Assembly (NCBI GenBank): GCA_030512335.1
Contig: JAULSU010000001.1
Location: 4,960,001-5,024,000 of the forward strand
Source of the DNA: Immersiella caudata
Lineage: Eukaryota > Ascomycota > Sordariomycetes > Sordariales > Lasiosphaeriaceae
Direction: 5' to 3'
Length of the DNA: 64,000 nt
Of this stretch, positions 44,580 through 56,287 are shown piece after piece. The notes beneath the pieces are model-generated. The model was given only the letters and a program-made list of their open reading frames with translations. It was not told where the DNA came from and did not search any database. Position 1 is the first letter of the stretch, and the number at the start of each line of letters is the position of its first letter. The position numbers were made by a program, and so were the translations under genes.

Positions 44580-45195
44580 GGTAAGATGTAGACGCTATTG
44601 TGTGGACCTGAACTGGACTGAGGCATGAATAGCTTATCGATGTTTGAGACACAAGTGCTCCAAGCTCTTGACCAGCCCCTTTTATCTCACAGTCTACTAC
44701 GGTTATCCCAGTGCATATCCAGTAGGTGTACTGACCAGGCCGTAATCGCCAGGGCAAACTCCGGGGGACAAGCCGGTGCGGCGTTGCCGTACTTGCTGAA
44801 CATAGGGGCCGACGTTGTCCGCTAGCATGGCATCGCCCTCTCTGTTCAGTTTACCCTTTTGGCCAAAATGGGATAGGACAGCGGAAGGCCTGCATGCCTA
44901 TGGGTCTGTTGATCTTGGTCGCTGACTCAACGCGCCTCATCGTGAAGACTGAAGCATACTTGCACCTCGGTAATCGGACTTGGAGATGTCCAAAAACCTA
45001 CACCGTATGTCATGTAATAATACGATTTGACCGTAACCTCTCTCCCAAGTCCGGTCTTTGTTTGGGGTCAAGACTCAGGGGTGACAAGTGTGTCAGGGTT
45101 AGGGGTTATGGGCATTCTCCATGCCAAATGTTTCGCCAACAAACCCCCTCATTCCGCCATCAACATCAACACCAAACGCAAACCTGTCGTCAAAG
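44580..45195. other. Intergenic 0.6 kb between the SDR and the GGCT-like gene
   Basis: A divergent spacer. It may hide a first exon of the SDR on the minus strand. No other feature was seen. Confidence 0.45.
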
Positions 45196-45907
45196 ATGGA
45201 TTCGGGCCTGGTAAAAACTAAAATCTACTTCGGCTACGGAAGCAACCTCTGGCAAGACCAGATGGCGAGGCGCTGTCCGTTATCGCCGTTCACGGGTGTT
45301 GGTCGACTGACGGGCTACCAGTGGTGTGTCTTGTTCGGTGCGGCGCCTGCCGTGCTACGCCTAGCTCACTGACATTTGAGTTAGGATTATCAACAGCCGT
45401 GGATATGCCAACATTGTCAAGACGGGATCTGATACCGACGAGGTGTGGGGCCTTATCTATGAGCTCCCACCAGAGGACGAGGCCCGTTTGGACATCAACG
45501 AGGGCGTGCCATACGCATATGAGAAGCGCATGGTCAAGGTTGAGTTCTGGACAAAGGGGTCAATTCCCGTACCAGGAGAATTACCGGCCCCCGAAAAAGC
45601 GGTCGAGATGTTAGCCTACATCGACTTTCAGCGGAATTCGGGAGAGGGGAACAAACCCAAGGACGAGTACGTGCACCGCATGAACGAAGGCATTCGCGAC
45701 GCCCTGAAGGAGGGCGTTCCGGCGCGCTATATCGGTGAGGTTGTGCGGGCATACATTCCAGTTGAGAAGGAAGCAGATGACCGCGCGAAGGCCTTGGCAC
45801 TGAAGCAAGCTGTGAGCTTTATCGATGAGAGTGGGGTGTTCACTCGGACCGGGTCGGGAGCTGGGATAGGGATTGCCCCGGCAGCGAAGAGCGTTCCCGA
45901 GCAGTGA
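45196..45907 (+). CDS. Gamma-glutamylcyclotransferase-like protein
   Basis: Two-exon model: 45196-45323 and 45385-45907, giving 216 residues. Start chosen at the ATG directly before the domain; another in-frame ATG at 45121 would add 25 residues. The YFGYGSNL motif (about 11-18) is the substrate loop of the gamma-glutamylcyclotransferase (AIG2-like) fold. Exon 2 continues with GYANIVKTGSDTDEVWGLIYELPPEDEARLDINEG, which fits the family core. These enzymes release 5-oxoproline from gamma-glutamyl peptides. The donor is GTGTGT. Confidence 0.85.
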
Positions 45908-46688
45908 GACACGAAGTTCATCACAACCTGGAGGCATGGATTTGGCGAATAGAGATTTGACGCGGACACCAGCCAATATGCCCAAATGTCGTGTGTTTCT
46001 GCACCACGGAAAGGTTGCGGGGAGGAGCCCCACCGCCATGCGCGCGCATGCCGCACCTGCCCCGCTTGGCCGCCGGTCCCGCTCCCCACCCCCGCGATAC
46101 CCACCCACCAACCGGGACCGGGTTCAACCCTTTGAACTCGAACAAAACTTTTTCTGCCGACCTCGCGCAACCTCCCAGCTAGCTCGGAGCTACCCAAGTG
46201 CTACTTTAGCAGGACTTATCTTCCCTCCACCATCGCCATATCCCCTCTTACTCATCATTCCCCCTCCATCTCGCTCCCGCCTGACACTCTCTCCTAGGAG
46301 CTACCAGCCTCACCTAACTTTTTCACTTGTGCCGCCGCCCATCTAGGCGCATGCTGCTGTTCCATAAGACTCAGGAATCCCCATCACACATGTGCAGCAC
46401 AGGATCAGGATCTCTCAACTACTATCTCGACTTTGCGGCACTTGGCTTCATGTGCCGTCCCAGACACCAATAAACAGCAGGCGACTTGAAGTCTTTGCGC
46501 TTGCTTAAGGGGACTACAGAAAGACTTATAGAGGCAAATTCCGGTTTTGCGACACCAAATCACCACGCACCCAGTGTTACGATTTGGGACACAGCACGCC
46601 ATCCTTAATTTGGACCATCAGAGCATCGCGCCCTGTCCCATCTCACTCCACACAAATACTACTTTACCAGCATCACGGTTCCAAGAAG
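45908..46688. other. Intergenic 0.8 kb upstream of the SLC35F-like gene
   Basis: It holds the 3' flank of the GGCT-like gene and the promoter of the transporter. Pyrimidine-rich leader sequence lies near 46215-46330. No gene was seen. Confidence 0.5.
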
Positions 46689-47897
46689 ATGTCTGACGGT
46701 ACCAAGACCGCCATCTCCGAGGCACGAAAGGACTATGGAGCCACCGCCCCGGCAGACAACGCCAGCAGCTTCGACGCCAATGGCCTGACCGAGGCTGAGG
46801 CCGTCGAGGCCGGATTGCGCCAGCTTGAGGCCAGGAATGTTCACTGGTACTCCTACCTCTTGACTCTGGACTTTTGGGCGGTCATCGCCATCGGCCAGAT
46901 TCTGTCCCTGTGCATCACGGGTACCAACACGTTCAGCACCTTTCTGGCCATGAAGGGCACCAGCATCCCCGCCTTCCAGACCATCTTCAACTACGTCCTG
47001 TTGACGCTGATCTACCTGCCCGTGACCCTCTACCACCACGGCCACCGCAAGTACCTCCAGATTGTCTGGCGCGACGGTTGGAAGTACCTCATCCTCAGCT
47101 TCCTGGACGTCGAGGGCAACTACTTTACGGTGCTGGCTTACCGCTACACCAACATCCTCTCCGCCCAGCTCCTCAACTTTTGGGCCATCGTTTGCGTCGT
47201 CATCATCTCCTTCTTCCTGCTTCGCGTGCGCTACAAGCTGTTCCAGGTAGCGGGCATCCTGGTCTGCTGCGGCGGCATGGGTGTGCTTCTCGCCTCGGAC
47301 CACCTCACAGGCGTCAATGGCGGAGCCGGCGTGGACATGGTCAAGGGCGACCTCTTTGGACTGCTCGGTGCCACCTTCTACGGTATCAGCAACGTATACG
47401 AGGAGTGGTTCGTCAGCAAGCGACCCGTCTACGAGGTCCTTTCCTTCCTGGGCGTGTTTGGCATCCTCATCAACGGTGTCCAGGCTGGCATCTTCGACCG
47501 CCAGTCGTTCCAAGGCGCCACCTGGGACGGCCCCGTTGCCGGCTATCTGGTGGGATACACCCTCGCCCTGACCATCTTTTACTCCCTCGTACCGTTGATA
47601 CTTCGCATGGGAAGCGCCGCCTTCTTCGACATCAGTCTGCTGACGGCCAACTTCTGGGGCGTCATCATCGGCATTCGTGTCTTTGGATATGCCATTCACT
47701 TCATGTACCCAATTGCCTTTGTGCTCATCATCGTCGGCTTGGTAGTGTATTTCCTCGCCGGGAGCGTCCTGGGTGACTCCAAGAAGCCTTGGCTGGGTGA
47801 TAACCAGGCAGATGGTGTCGCTGGGATCGGTACAGCTAAGCTGAAGGCGCTGAATGAGGCGAAGAAGGCGAGGCTTGCAGATGAGAGTCAGGCGTAG
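46689..47897 (+). CDS. SLC35F1/F2-like multi-pass transporter
   Basis: An intronless frame of 402 residues starting MSDGTKTAISEARKDYG. About ten hydrophobic spans fit the drug/metabolite transporter superfamily, SLC35F type. The first span follows LLTLDFWAVIAIGQILSLCITG; the family segment YFTVLAYRYTNILSAQLLNFWAIV is present, and a loop near LYGISNVYEEWFV precedes the second half of the repeat. Substrate and membrane are unknown; relatives are often placed in Golgi, vacuole or plasma membrane. A 483-codon antisense frame covers it, but without features. Confidence 0.88.
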   Translation: MSDGTKTAISEARKDYGATAPADNASSFDANGLTEAEAVEAGLRQLEARNVHWYSYLLTLDFWAVIAIGQILSLCITGTNTFSTFLAMKGTSIPAFQTIFNYVLLTLIYLPVTLYHHGHRKYLQIVWRDGWKYLILSFLDVEGNYFTVLAYRYTNILSAQLLNFWAIVCVVIISFFLLRVRYKLFQVAGILVCCGGMGVLLASDHLTGVNGGAGVDMVKGDLFGLLGATFYGISNVYEEWFVSKRPVYEVLSFLGVFGILINGVQAGIFDRQSFQGATWDGPVAGYLVGYTLALTIFYSLVPLILRMGSAAFFDISLLTANFWGVIIGIRVFGYAIHFMYPIAFVLIIVGLVVYFLAGSVLGDSKKPWLGDNQADGVAGIGTAKLKALNEAKKARLADESQA

Positions 47898-49208
47898 GTT
47901 GGAGATGAAAAACTGTACCTGAGAAAAGGGGACGTAGCTGCCCGGAGAGGAGGGCTGAAGGTGCTTGATGGTGGTGGATGAAAAATGGTGAATGATGTTG
48001 GTCCATGGAGGCCATCGGTTCTTCCCTTCTTTCCTTGTGCTGAGTGAGCAGAAAGCAGTCCATGCTCTTGTGTCTCGCCGAGGCCTTCTTCGAATGTTGT
48101 TGACCTTCACATGAAGGACGTAGTTGGATAGCCCACAAAAATGGCAAGGCGCCTATTACTTGTGAGACCAATTGATTGCGTTACACTCATATGGGGTTAC
48201 CGCCACCTCGTTTGCCTTGCCTTAAACATGGCAGGAATGGGGTTATTGTTATTAGGGGTTGATGTTTATATCGGGGTTAAAGTGTGTGGGCCTGTGCTGT
48301 GTAATGAATCCCAACCCGTCCGTCTCATGTAATGTGCAGTGTCTCTGACCCCCAAAGGAAAATGACGAAAGGAGAATGAAACTCCCCACAAACCCGACCT
48401 AATCCTGCCATCCCTACCCGAACACTCCGCCAGCCCGTCGGTGTTGTTGAAATCCCTCCATGAGATCCCGCAAACTGAAAAAAAAACAAAAAAACAATAC
48501 CATTGCCACCCAACTGGAACCCCTGACTCTTGCTGCCCATCGCCGCCAGATGACTGACCTGGTCCCGGCCCAATATTTCCAGCACCGAAACGAGCGCCTG
48601 TTCTTGATGACCTCCCAGACCCTGTAATGACTGACGAGCCCATGAAACGAGAGCTCTGCTATGAATCGTGTAGCCTTGAGGTGTAGCCAAAACCCCATCC
48701 AGTCAGCTGCCCATGCCGTCACAAAGAGAGTACCAAGAACAGTGAGATCCCAGAGCAATCGTAAGGCCAACCTTTTGTCCGCCATCATCGGCTATGATGC
48801 CCATCAAGAGAAAAAAGTCCCCACGCCATGCACCCGATTCTGGATACTAAAAAAGTGCATACGCCAAGAGTTGTATGATGGAATGCCGATGCATGAACCA
48901 GAAGACGAAAAGCAAGGAGACAATGAAATAACCGACAACGAATCCCAGTTTCCCCAACCAATTCTCAACACCACCAGACCCATTCGAGTTTTGCGCTGAC
49001 CGTACCAAAGAGAAATGACGATTAACCCGCTCCCTTTCCGACATATGCCGCTAATCCTTCCCACCGAAACACCACCATGGAAAGCCTTTTAACAGTTGCG
49101 CGCCGACACACCAAAAAACCTAATCCCGCCGTCTTTACCAACCGTACCATGAATAAGAACCGCCATTTCAACTCCAAGTTCCACGGATTCCCAGACACAC
49201 TCAACTCC
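47898..49208. other. Convergent 1.3 kb spacer
   Basis: It lies between the transporter and the end of the minus-strand gene at 49209. It should hold both 3' untranslated regions. Open frames on the minus strand here (for example 48266-48788) have no domain. Confidence 0.45.
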
Positions 49209-50965
49209 TTAACCCCGGGCCCAGACGCTAGATGCGCTCGCTTGCGCACCCAGACCAGCCTTGTTACCCCAACCGCCTGGTCGAGCGCCCCAACCTGAGA
49301 GACCGATAGCTGGGCCCTCAATAGCAGAAGAAGGCTGATTCTGCGATGTTCCGACACTTTGAGTGTTGTCATCGTTGGAATGAGCCGTATAGCCTGGGTT
49401 GAGAGGCGAGAGCAGCGGAGGCGAGGAACGTTTGTTTGCAGCAGAGTTCGTCGAACTATTGGAGACCGAGGGTCGCGTGCCGATGGGCGCAACCGAGCTC
49501 TGAGTAGGCTTGCTACCCGGAGCACCTTGACGTGGGGGAGATCCTCCAGGAGACGAGGCACTCGTGCGGCTAGACTGTTGAGCAGCCGGGGCGTCGAAAA
49601 CGCCCTTGTTACCGGCAACATTCGACTGTGGGCTCGAACTGCTGTTGGTGCGAGACGCCTCATTCGGAGCGGCCTGAGAGCCTTGGGCTCCCTCGGGGAG
49701 TGCTTGCTGAGAGGCATCCGGGTGGGCTGGCGGCGGCCGGCCGTATTCGAACGCCCTCGGAGAGTGGCGCATACCAAGTGGTCCGGAATGAGGGGCCGGG
49801 AGGCCCGGCCGAGGGGTACCTGTCTCGTCAACATACCCAGGAGCCTCTGAGAAAGTGCCCTCGCCATAGAGCGCACTGCGTTGCTGCGCGATGAGCTTGC
49901 GACGATCCTCCTCTGACATGTTGCTAGGACTGAGAGCGCGATCTGGCTTGGGGCCATATGGCTGCTGCTCGGCGAGGACGGCTACAACGAAGTCATGTTA
50001 GCCTAAGGTGCTCAGCATCGCACATCGAGTCAGACGAAGAACTGGAAAAGAAGTCGCTCGACTTCCGGAACAATCGGCCCGTCTTTACATAGAGGATATC
50101 AAGAAAAGAGCACAGGGTCATGGGGTGTCGGACCGCACTTGTGGTTTCTGCCCCCCGGGAGGGCGGCGAATTCTTCGAATTTTAAGATATTTTTTTGTTT
50201 GCTTGGCTGTGGTAGGAAACGTGATGCTATACAGAAGAGGGCGGCCTACTTCGGTTGAATTGCTGCTCTTGATGGTAGTTCCTAAGCTCACGCTCACGCT
50301 GAGCGGCCATTCTCCTCTTCGCCTGAATCATCTGCTCCGCCTCGTTGGAGCCGCGAGAGGACTGGTGACGCTGGGTCGCGTAAAAGTTCTGCAGATTCGA
50401 CTGGTGCGGGCCGCGCGCATCGCCAAAGTCGGTGCTGGAGTGGGGGCGAGAACCAGGACCGGCGGACATGCGACCATCTTCACAGGTGAAGGGTTAGTGG
50501 GTTAGGTCTCCGGGAATAGCTCGGCCAGCCCTTGCAGGGTCTCTGCAAAAGCTTTGGCCCGCTTCTGGCAGAGCTTGGGGTGGGTTGTAACTCACGTCGA
50601 CCACCGCCCTGGACTCCTCCCGGAAACATCTTACCGCTCTTCACGAGGTTGTCGATAGCACGGTCGACTTCTATAATGACAGTCCCGTCAGCACTTCGTC
50701 TCTCTGCCGTGCCAGCCCCGACATCGACAACTGCGCATAGCGATGTGGCGCACCTTCAAACTGATGGGAAAAGGCTGCACTGGACTCCTCGCGGGGAATA
50801 GCGGAACTAGCTCCTATATCAACGAGAATGGTCAGCGGAAAATGTTCAACGACGAGGAATGCTCGCGAGTCAATACATACCGGACCTAGCGGGCGGGGGA
50901 GTCTGGTGCTCCCAGCCTGCCTGCCCTGAAGGGGGCCATTGCGAGGGCTCGTAGTATTGCGACAT
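49209..50965 (-). CDS. Conserved fungal Ser/Pro-rich protein of unknown function
   Basis: Five-exon model: 50965-50881, 50813-50754, 50670-50596, 50477-50250 and 49981-49209, giving 406 residues. Four short exons encode the N-terminal third: MSQYYEPSQWP, then GASSAIPREES, then EVDRAIDNLVKSGK, then a segment ending EAEQMIQAKRRMAAQRE. I recall similarly arranged uncharacterised proteins in other filamentous fungi, but have not checked. The rest is Ser/Pro/Gly-rich and probably disordered, ending with repeated Gly-Trp pairs (GWGARPGGWGNKAG). Exon phases agree at all four junctions. A GTAAGA inside exon 3 could act as an alternative donor. No domain or localisation signal is seen; the basic helix AKRRMAAQRERELR could bind nucleic acid. 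Confidence 0.75.
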
Positions 50966-53900
50966 GTTGAGACCGAGATGCCGACGAGGTGGAGATCCGG
51001 AAAGCCGCAGTAAGGTGCCCGTCGTCGAGTGAACACCGGACGGGGAAGAGGGTGGCTGATTCCGCCTCACAGTTGGCTTCGAGGAAAAAAAAATTATGTC
51101 AGCATCGGGTATACCCGTCGTGGGCGTTGGAGATAGTTATAGTATGCGCGTGCGTCCAGCCCGAGTGTGGTTGTCGTGCGAGTCTTCAAGAGTGTTCGCA
51201 GGCTGAGCGCGAAAGGAGTTTTTTTCTGGCGCGGTGGCGTTCCCAAGCAGAAAAAAATCCCCTGCAGTCCCAATCCGCTCCCGACACACTTTCGGCAGAC
51301 TCCACCTGTTGAACGCAAACTTTGGAACCTGCACTTACCAAACCAAAGCCAACATACACCTGCCCTTCTCGAAAATCCAAAGCTCGTCAGAAGATGGTTG
51401 ACAGGAGAGCCCCAAGGGGAAAGGGTGAAGGAAATAGAGGGAAGGGGGGAGAGGAGGGAATCCACACGCACCCCGACGCGCAGATGAAATTTAGTCGCAG
51501 TGGAGGGTTGCGTCAAGAAGGAAAATGACCGGGGAGTTGGAGGTTCTTTAGGCCCGGCGCAAAGGACGGAAACGTGGGTCGATCGACCTGAGGATGGCAG
51601 CGGTCCCCCGAGCTTCCCAAGGAGCTCCCTCTACCCAACTAGTCGCAGAACAGCAGGATGTGATCCCCTTTTCGGCTGGTGGGAGGGTGCACGGATTGGA
51701 GGCGGTAGCAGGCTGCACTGGCACCTGTGGACACGGAGGCCCAGCAATGGAAGCAGGACCACTTGATCCATCAAGCTCGATGGTGACTTGCGGGACCCGT
51801 TCTACTGGAAGAAGCAAATATTTTGCCTGCCATCATACGCGACTACATCGCAGGAGTCCATTGGCAGGGTTCGTCCCTTTTCCAAGACTCCCAAGGTCAG
51901 GTTGATAGCGTCTCGTTTCGTCGACGCGGGGGACTGCCGGAAATATCGGTTGCGGTGGGTGCCCAGGATGACCAGGCGAGACTGGACGGCCGAGATTGGG
52001 AGCTTGGGGCGCATCTCCAATGGCGAGCGCTGAGCGCAGACCCAGCAGGGCAGTGCATCGCTCCCGACCGCGAACGGTTGGACCCGTGCAGCGCCCCGAG
52101 GGGGATGGGGGCTTTTCCTGCAGCCTGCCGTTGCTGCACAGCGAGCAAGTATTGCAACAGTGGAAGCTCGCACGAGGGCTTCTGAGGAATATTCTTCGAG
52201 GCCGGGCCGTCTCGGGTCCAAACCTATCTGCCGGCACAACGCTCGAGCAGGCCATGATATCCGCCGCCGCCGCCTGCATATTGCAGCGTCTGTGGGAGGT
52301 TTGACGAAGTCTTGATGTGGCCCAGGTAGGAAATCGAATCACGAGCCGAGCTTGGGGATACAGAAATATTCGTTGAAAATTGGGGTTGGTCATCAACTCA
52401 CCACCGCGTCCGTTGATCGCTTTGGTGGATGAACCTTGAGAGAGCAGGGGTGCACTTGGCGTTCCTTCCATGTCTTGCATTCTCTAGCGCCAGTCACATC
52501 ACCAGGCGCGGGACTGCAAATGGGTCACGAATAGGGGAAGCCGAGTGAAATGACTAAAGTAGCTGGCAGCGCGCGAGGCAGTTTTGCGAAAAAGAATCAT
52601 CTGCTGATACCTAGATATTGACTGGAAAACGGACAGAAAACACACGGATGATCAGGGAAACCGTGGGGGAAACGTGCCTGCCGCCATTTCATTCCGCATC
52701 CTACCCCCAACAAACCCCAGAAGACTGTCAACCCTGAAAGCCGCACCGATAGCGCAGCCGTTGCCGACGCCTCATGGATTACGAAATGCGGACATTGCAG
52801 CATGGCGACCCGCTGCAACAAATTTCCTTGGATTAGGTTCGACAGGGCACCTTGTTCACTTTAGCGCCCTTATCCCCAAAGTTGTGCTAGCCCTTCCCCT
52901 TTTAGCCTAGTTAGTACGAAATGGCTCAGGTCTGCAAAGTCCGTCATCCAATCTTCAGGCCTGAGCTCCTCCAACTTCGCCCTGAACCTCCCGGCAGTAC
53001 AGTAAAGGAGCTCATCAGTCTTGCTCATCTTCCACTAACTATTACTCGAGCCGAGCCCACCGGGCTCTTCCAGGACCCTTTTTGCCATAACTCTATGAGA
53101 GAAAGATCGGAAGTGCGGCAAACGAAGCTGTCATGGATGGCCGAGCTTGGACATCCGAGATCGACGTGGAAGAGAAACGCATATCGACGTGTCTAAGGTA
53201 CCCTAGGGTCTGATGTCTCCAGATTCGCGTGTTTCAGGGACGGATGGGTGCTGGAACATCAACTGCGCAAGTGCTGCTTTTTAGTATCGTCATCGGCACT
53301 AGGAGCTGGAGGATAGCTGGGCCTTCGGCTCCGGAACGCGAACGTAGCCGGATCCGCCTCGCCATCTGAGGTTGAAGTGACCAACAAACTCCAATCTGAA
53401 CTTTTTACCATGGGCTGCGTGAGGCGAACCTCTTGAGCCCTATAAACGAGGAAATCTCCCTGCCATTTAGCCTCTGATCATAGTGGTTGGCGATGTTTGC
53501 GAGTTGGCAGGGCCATGACAGGTGAAGGAAGCTCAGTCGGAGCCTTCAGCCTTGGATTTTGCCGTTTCACCCCAGGGACAGACCAGATAGAAGACAGTTG
53601 CCGCACAAGCCCGTGATTTACCCTCTCGAAACTGCACTGGAACAGTGCCGCCCCAGCTAGAACGGGATAACAACCGGGAAACACTACTTTCGTCTGAAGT
53701 CTGGGGCCATCAAAAAGGGGCATTGTGGTTACCTACCGGGTACGGAGAAGTTGCGCAAGTCAGGAACCAGCTCCTTTCCATTGAGGGAAACACGGCGTAC
53801 GTGGAGGGTGTGTGCCACGTTCCATAGCTTGATGAAGCAAGCCGCTGTTGGATTGAGATATGTAGGCATCCAGCACTGCGAGTAAGACGGAAGGCGGCGT

Positions 53901-56287
53901 GCAGATGAAAAAGACGCCCAGGTCATCACCGTCGACACTTTGCGCGGCGGGCCGACATTCCCCCTCCAGAGATTTTCCCGGCAGGCGCGATATGCGGCGT
54001 CTAAAACCGAGCGCCCGAGCACTTGCCATCTAGCCCAGCGCCACATGGCACTCGTCCAAATCTCCTGGTCACAATGCCTTTGTTTGAATACGGCCCGATC
54101 CAGCCTCGCACTGCCGTCTCTTGATTGCAAGACCTGGGATCTCTCGCTCAGACTCAGGATGTACGATCCAAAGCAGCAATCGCCCTCCAACCCCGCTTCG
54201 TCAGACCCTGCGGCCAAGAGAGTGTCCCCGCCCTTGCACATTGCCTCTGCGGCCTTGTTCGAGCGACACTGCATGCAGCGGCGTGGTGTCCATGGGCGGG
54301 ATACCTGTCCGGAGCTGCGTAATAAGTTGGTCTCCCATCTTGCAGTGGCCATGCAGCGCTGCACGAATACAATGGACAGCTCAGTTTGCCCCGCCGCCCA
54401 GCAACTCGTTGAAGGTCCAGTTGACATCTGTATTCTGAGCAAACTTGACCAAGCACCTGTCGCGGACGGTGTTCCCAGTGACATTGAATCCGACCCCAAA
54501 TCAGACAGGTACGAGAGCCTTTTCCACTCAGTCTCTTGTTCGAGGGGTTTCACGAGAGCAGGCTCCCTCGTTACCATCAACCCAGCGGCGAAAACTATAG
54601 CCGGGCACTTGTAGGGCTCCTCGGTATCTCCAATACTAAAACGGACGGCGCTGCTTACTGGGGGTGTTTGAACTCTAGGTCGCTTCCTATATCCTTTTCC
54701 ATGCCAGCCCTCGAACCCGGCGTTCTGGCAGTCAAGGAAACCTCGGGACTAAGCCCGACGCTGGCAGATTTTCTTCGATGTTCCCTGCATCTGCAACTGG
54801 GTCGCCCAGGCTGCAACCCACATTTTGCTTGGTCTGCATGCTGCGCAAGAAGAAGCTCTTCTCCTGTCCAATCTCGACCTTCGGTTCGCTGGATAAGAAT
54901 CCCCTCATTCCCCCATTTGTCACACGTCGGCCCTAATGTCCTCCTTCAGAAGGTCTTGTGACGGCAGGGCAAAGCAGTGTTCACCCCACCTCTTGAATGC
55001 CTCTACCTGCGATGCTTGTTAATCTGTTCAAAGGCAAGCATCAGATCTATTCCCAACGCGGCCTAACTCGAGTACAGATCACGTGCAATATCCTGAGTGT
55101 CAGGGTTGACAGGACAGGGCACTCAGAAGGCACGACATTTGATGATTGCTTTCTGATGACGCTTCAAACGTCGTCGAAGCGGGGTCCACGGAATGACGTC
55201 GGGATGTAGTCTCACACTGCACACCACGCTGGCATCGACGCTATCCAAGGTAATTCCTGTAGACAACGCATGCCGGGCTCCGGCCTGGTCAGCCATGCCA
55301 TGTTGTGCTCTTTGGAGTTGCCGAGTTCTTCTCCACCAGTTCATCGCAGAGTCCAGCTAGCTGTGCAGGTTGAGTCGGTATCTCACATGCGCAGTAAACC
55401 GGAGTCACAGACGCATTGCTTCAAGAGTGGTTGTAGTTGGACCGTTGAGCGGTATTTAATCCATGAGTGCTGCCATATTTGCAGCGAGTGAAACAGCATT
55501 GCCAACACTGTTAAATGTAAATTGGGTTCAAACTTGGAGAAGTCAAAGAATGGCCGTGAGAGGGAGAGCTTTCCATGTTGAATGTTTGACAGTGTAAGCC
55601 CTAACCCCGGACTTTGAATCGACATGGGACCGAACCTCACACTCAACAGCTCCCAAAGTGGGTCGGACCATTAAGCTCCCAAACTTCCAGGCGCCAGAGC
55701 CATATTGGTGTCCCTGGTCAGATCTGGATCAAACGTATTGTCTGGTATATTTAGCTTGATTCATCGACAGCTAGCGCTCCCCAGCCTTTTCTTCACAGCT
55801 CATGAGATCGCGGCTGACGGGGTGGAGGGGAACGGGAAACGAAACCACCCATGCTATCGCGTCATTGGGTCCAGTAGATCTTATCGGAGATGGGCGAATA
55901 GGAGGGGCAGGTGAGACTGCCTGACCACTCGATCACGCCTCCCCAACCGCCCCGCTCCCTCAACCAACCGGGCGCAGCTCAACGGCACAAGGACAACAAA
56001 GCAGCCTCGACAGCCGCCGAGTTCGTCCTGTCGTCACTGGAGCGGTCTGCCTTTGCGAACGACCCATCGAGCTCACAACACGTCTTGCGGCTCGAAGTGC
56101 CATCTCTCCGATCTCTTGTCAGACCACACCAGCCTCCGCAGACCATCCAAGGCGGGGCTGTCGCGGGGACGAACGAACCTACCCCCTCGCCAAAGGGAGA
56201 CTCCTACCACTCAAACTCAAGCCCTTCCAATCACGCCTCTTGCCACCATCAAATAGTTGAATCTCGTACTCATTTTGGCCCTCTCTC
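50966..56287. other. Gene-poor 5.3 kb stretch
   Basis: No gene can be supported between the five-exon gene and the tail-anchored protein gene. The left part (about 51.0-51.4 kb) may contain a 5' untranslated exon and intron of the minus-strand gene: a GTAAGT near 51338 and a poly-T acceptor near 51085. Between 51.5 and 54.7 kb both strands show overlapping frames of up to 283 codons without domains, signal peptides or splice structure. The DNA is not AT-rich and I see no terminal repeats or transposase signatures, so a RIP-mutated transposon is not indicated. Confidence 0.5.

Noticed and set aside
46659..48110. 483-codon minus-strand open frame
   Set aside because: It is the shadow of the SLC35F-like gene on the other strand, with Asp/Glu-rich translation and no domain.
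51833..52480. 215-codon minus-strand frame, possible spliced gene
   Set aside because: A GTGAGT donor occurs after a plausible short N-terminus, but no continuation in any frame looked like a protein family, so I did not call it.
53729..54614. Overlapping long frames on both strands
   Set aside because: Neither strand shows a domain, signal peptide, membrane span or splice structure, and both cannot be coding at once.
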